In this document: one piece after another, positions 61,401 to 64,000 of the stretch | Layout: each line of letters begins with the position of its first letter | Position numbering within the stretch: position 1 is the first letter of the stretch | From: Podaxis mareebaensis | Lineage: Eukaryota > Basidiomycota > Agaricomycetes > Agaricales > Agaricaceae | Length of the DNA: 64,000 nucleotides | Direction: 5' to 3' | Assembly: GCA_018524725.1 (NCBI GenBank) | Contig: JAEUWP010000091.1 | Location: forward strand, 1-64,000 | The notes under the pieces: generated by a model | The model's input: only the letters and a program-made list of their open reading frames with translations | Told to the model about the DNA's origin: nothing | Databases searched by the model: none | Made by a program: the position numbers and the translations under genes

Positions 61401-62655
61401 TTATGTCCATAGTGACTGGGAGCATAGTTGCATTACGGTATCTGGCAAGGCCGATGCAATTGAAGCTGCCAAATCGCTTCTTCACGCAGAAATTGGACGT
61501 CTCTTAGGGGAGCAGGTGACCACCCTACTTAGGCACGGAGCGCTAGGTCCCTCCTTGCGAGAGGGGTTGGTATGGAAGAAAGGGATTTTTGGTCAGGAAG
61601 TCTTACTCAATATGCAGGGCCACCAGATTGCGCTCCATGCAGAGACCGCCGAGGATGCTAGACTTCACTTTGGAGAGCTCATGGATGCATTCGAGAATCC
61701 TAAGACGGCCTCGAACAATACTTTATGTTCGATCTGTTATGCCACCGTTTCCCAGCCAATCAAGGTTGGTTGCACGCATATTTACTGTTCGCCTTGCCTC
61801 CGCCATTACATTCTTTCCACGGCCTGCGATTATTGGCACAGCTTCCCATTGAGGTGTATGGGGCCCAGCGCCGCCTGTAACAAACCCTTCCCACTACCTC
61901 TGATCAAAAGGGTTTTACCCCTTCGGGATTTTGAACAATTGGTGGAAGCCGCGCTCACCTCTTACATCGGCAAAAGGCCCAAAGCATTCAGATTCTGCAG
62001 CACGCCGGACTGCTCTCAAGTATACCGTATCACACCGTCGCCGCACGAATTCCAATGCCCTTCATGCTTCTCTGAAATCTGCACCGCGTGTCATCAGGAG
62101 AGTCACATCGGAATGAGCTGTGCGGAGATGCGTGCTCACAAAGGTTCGGGGGAACGGGAACGTTTAACGGAGGCATGGGCGGCGTGTATCGATATCAAAC
62201 AGTGTCCCTCTTGCCTGAACTGGGCCGAGAAATACGGAGGCTCCGATCATACAATATGCAGATGTGGGGTTTGCTTTTCTTGGAATCAGTTACCCCGCAT
62301 TTCCGACTTACAACGCCAGAACCCTGCCCAGCTTGCACCTTTCCCTCGTCCTGCTGGCCAGGTTACTCGAAAAGGTTCTAATGCATTCGCATCACCACTA
62401 CCCGCCGCAGCGGATCCGTGGGCAAGCCAAACGGAGCGGAGAAAACAGGAACGATCGGAGGAGGCTCACATGCAGCAAGACGCGGACGAAGTGGAGAGGC
62501 AGCTCAGGGAGCTTTCCGAAGAACAAAGACGAAGAATAGAGTGTCAACTCGAGTTGGAGCGGCAGGCTCGCCTGCCTGTCACAGGGAGGGAGGAATATGA
62601 CTCGGCACGGCGACGTGAAGCAGAAGAGAAAAAGGGTTGGTGCACGATCATGTAG
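58464..62655 (+). CDS. CCCH / coiled-coil / RRM-like / RBR protein with CaaX box, array copy 2
   Basis: Exons 58464-58553, 58610-58680, 58730-58874 and 58933-62655 encode 1342 residues. Intron positions and phases match copy 1. The exon 1 finger is decayed (EDCGLYTRGDYRSNTKPKS). The exon 3 finger is intact (CRMWQSKGCKWGDKCSYRH). A long charged coil of LARERE repeats (about 180-520) replaces the short linker of copy 1. The RRM-like domain starts FEISKILIKNIPRNAKKFE. The KH-like region, RING1 (CSICYATVSQPIKVGCTHIY) and IBR (FRFCSTPDCSQVY, CPSCFSEICTACHQESH) follow. RING2 is CPSCLNWAEKYGGSDHTIC then RCGVCFSWNQ. Ser replaces the catalytic Cys (GGSDH), and the last CxxC pair and His/Cys ligands are lost. 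The tail is a charged coil ending GWCTIM, a CaaX box. The frame before 59110 is open and belongs to the same exon. Confidence 0.85.
59290..60110. repeat. 24-base coding minisatellite in RBR copy 2
   Basis: Tandem units of about 24 bases (CTGGCAAGGGAGCGGGAGGA and neighbours) encode the 8-residue unit ERLARERE. Longer units encode EAARLAREREE and REQEELLAKEREK. At least nine near-perfect 8-residue units occur near 59755-59960. The minus strand is also open through the whole repeat, giving a spurious 320-residue frame. Copy 1 has no such expansion. Confidence 0.9.
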
Positions 62656-63577
62656 GGGTTCGCAAGAATATCGTTGTATGTTTTGAGTATACCTGATGGA
62701 CAACATCGCCTTACACCATTTAGTCACTCCTTTGGCTTAGTATATTCTCCAATTCGCTCGTTACATATCCACGTTCTCTTTGGACGTTTCGTCTATTTGT
62801 ACACCTCAGTCTACGATACTGAGGTGAGATATGGCTCTACTTATGTTATTTACCGTGCATCACTCTCATTCTATGATATTGGTTTCACTTCCAAGACTGA
62901 CCTTTCACTGGAATGTTTGCCCTGGTGCTTCGGAGTCCCTCCGAATTTGAATTGGCAGTAAGAGAGAAATGAAGCAAGGGTTTTATTCCTATCAGATAAT
63001 CCATGCAGAGAATCTGGTCATTTTCGTAGTTCGTCTCTTCAAGAACACTGATGGATGGTTTTGAACTTAGTTTCAGAGCAGCGCCGTATCAAAGATAAGA
63101 ACAGGTACCAACGCTCTTCCCTGTCCACCGAAGGTGTTTGATTTCTCATTATGTAATCCTTTACCAATGTGATCCTCGTCAACGAGGTGAAGTTGACATA
63201 CTTATGGGATATCACAGTGGTGGGCAATCCAGCGTCCTTCTTTCTGTTCTACAGTTTCTAAATGGCAGATATTTGGAAGGCCTCGCACAACAGTCTGGCT
63301 CATGTAGCCGCCCTCTAGAGGATTGAAAAGGTCACGGTAGCCGAAAGCTCTAACTTCAACACGTATCAGGCTGTTTTCGACCTTTATTGACACGATCTCG
63401 AAGGTCGTGATTCCGGCGTCTACTCTCAGACGCTGAACGGACTTTGGAAGCTGATCTAACGTCTTGCCGAATCAGCCTCCAGTCACACGCACTTGCTGGC
63501 TATGCTGTAAGATGTCGTAACTTCGGACACTTCCACCGCAGTCCTCATTCCTCCACGCAGTGGTTCGTGGAACAGCC
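62656..63577. other. Spacer between RBR copies 2 and 3
   Basis: About 920 bp. The last 180 bp resemble the promoters of copies 1 and 2. The rest holds the copy 2 3' region and no recognised gene. Confidence 0.5.
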
Positions 63578-64000
63578 ATGAACAGTCCTCAAGAAGCCCA
63601 TGAGCTATATATACAAGGCAGTTGTCGATCTGGCACCAGGTGCAAATTCATTCATGAGGTCAAATCCAACCCGGTGTGCATGCATGTTTTTCGAATTGGG
63701 TTTTGCAGTAGCCTGACGGTCTTGAAGATATCCGATGCAGAGGACGATGAGAGTGAGAGTGATAGTGACGGAGAACTGGAACCGTCAAGCACACCGTGTG
63801 TTTTTTCCTCTCGAATATCAATAGGCTTGCGGTGGGCTAACTTGTCATTCAGTGCCCCAACAACATCCCGGACAGTTGCTACACCGCAAGTTGGTGACTC
63901 TCCAATCAGAACTATCCAGAGATCTACCAAGCCTTGCCGGATGTGGCAGGCCAAGAGTTGTAAATGGGGAGATAGATGCCTTTATCAGCATGAAATCAAG
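63578..64000 (+). CDS. CCCH / RBR family protein, array copy 3, cut by the window edge
   Basis: This is the 5' part of a third paralog. Exons 63578-63658, 63728-63795 and 63853-64000 use the same intron positions as copies 1 and 2. Exon 1 has a partly decayed finger (EAHELYIQGSCRSGTRCKF, the first Cys now His). Exon 2 is an acidic linker (DAEDDESESDSDGELEPSS). Exon 3 ends with an intact finger (CRMWQAKSCKWGDRCLYQH) and EIK, where an intron begins in the other copies. The start ATG of the other copies is GTG here (63560-63562), so an ATG six codons further in was chosen. Whether the rest is intact lies outside the window. Confidence 0.7.
   Translation, partial: MNSPQEAHELYIQGSCRSGTRCKFIHEVKSNPVCMHVFRIGFCSSLTVLKISDAEDDESESDSDGELEPSSTPCVFSSRISIGLRWANLSFSAPTTSRTVATPQVGDSPIRTIQRSTKPCRMWQAKSCKWGDRCLYQHEIK

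Overview
The window is nuclear DNA of a filamentous basidiomycete, most likely an Agaricomycete. Genes are dense and split by many short GT-AG introns of about 50-75 bp with CTRAC-like branch sites. Recognisable proteins are fungal: V-ATPase proteolipid, thioredoxin reductase, NAD-specific glutamate dehydrogenase, Vts1, Fzo1, an L1-domain ribosome biogenesis factor and an M64-type metallopeptidase. There is no viral or bacterial block. I see no intact transposon, although several kilobases between genes hold nothing I can assign. All assignments come from reading the sequence; no database search was run.

Layout. 1-11 kb, all minus strand: V-ATPase subunit c, a single-pass membrane protein with an unusually long intron, thioredoxin reductase and an SDR oxidoreductase. 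11-15 kb: no gene seen, with a small AT-rich island. 15-25 kb, minus strand: a 2-oxoglutarate/Fe(II) oxygenase containing a 7-nt micro-exon, NAD-glutamate dehydrogenase and a second SDR. 26-32 kb: VTS1 (minus) and FZO1 (plus) diverge from a shared 490-bp promoter. 33-37 kb: a secreted protein made of two duplicated modules, a 130-bp direct duplication that begins at a splice-donor sequence, and a PIG3-like quinone oxidoreductase. 37-42 kb: mostly unassigned. 42-50 kb: an alpha/beta hydrolase and an L1-domain nucleolar protein (minus), then a Ser/Thr/Pro-rich protein (plus) ending in the CaaX box CVIM. 51-53 kb: a secreted M64-type metallopeptidase (minus).

The most unusual part is 54-64 kb. 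It holds a head-to-tail array of three paralogous genes, the third cut by the window edge. Each has the same exon plan: a decayed CCCH finger, an acidic linker, a good CCCH finger, then one giant exon. The giant exon encodes an RRM-like domain, a KH-like region, a RING1-IBR-RING2 (RBR) module and a C-terminal CaaX box (CTIM). In both complete copies the position of the RBR catalytic cysteine (GGC-N-H) is serine, and copy 2 has also lost the distal zinc ligands of RING2. Each copy has expanded a different low-complexity repeat. This looks like a young, fast-diverging family of probably membrane-anchored, RNA-binding 'pseudo-RBR' proteins. The membrane anchoring and loss of ligase activity are inferences from motifs.
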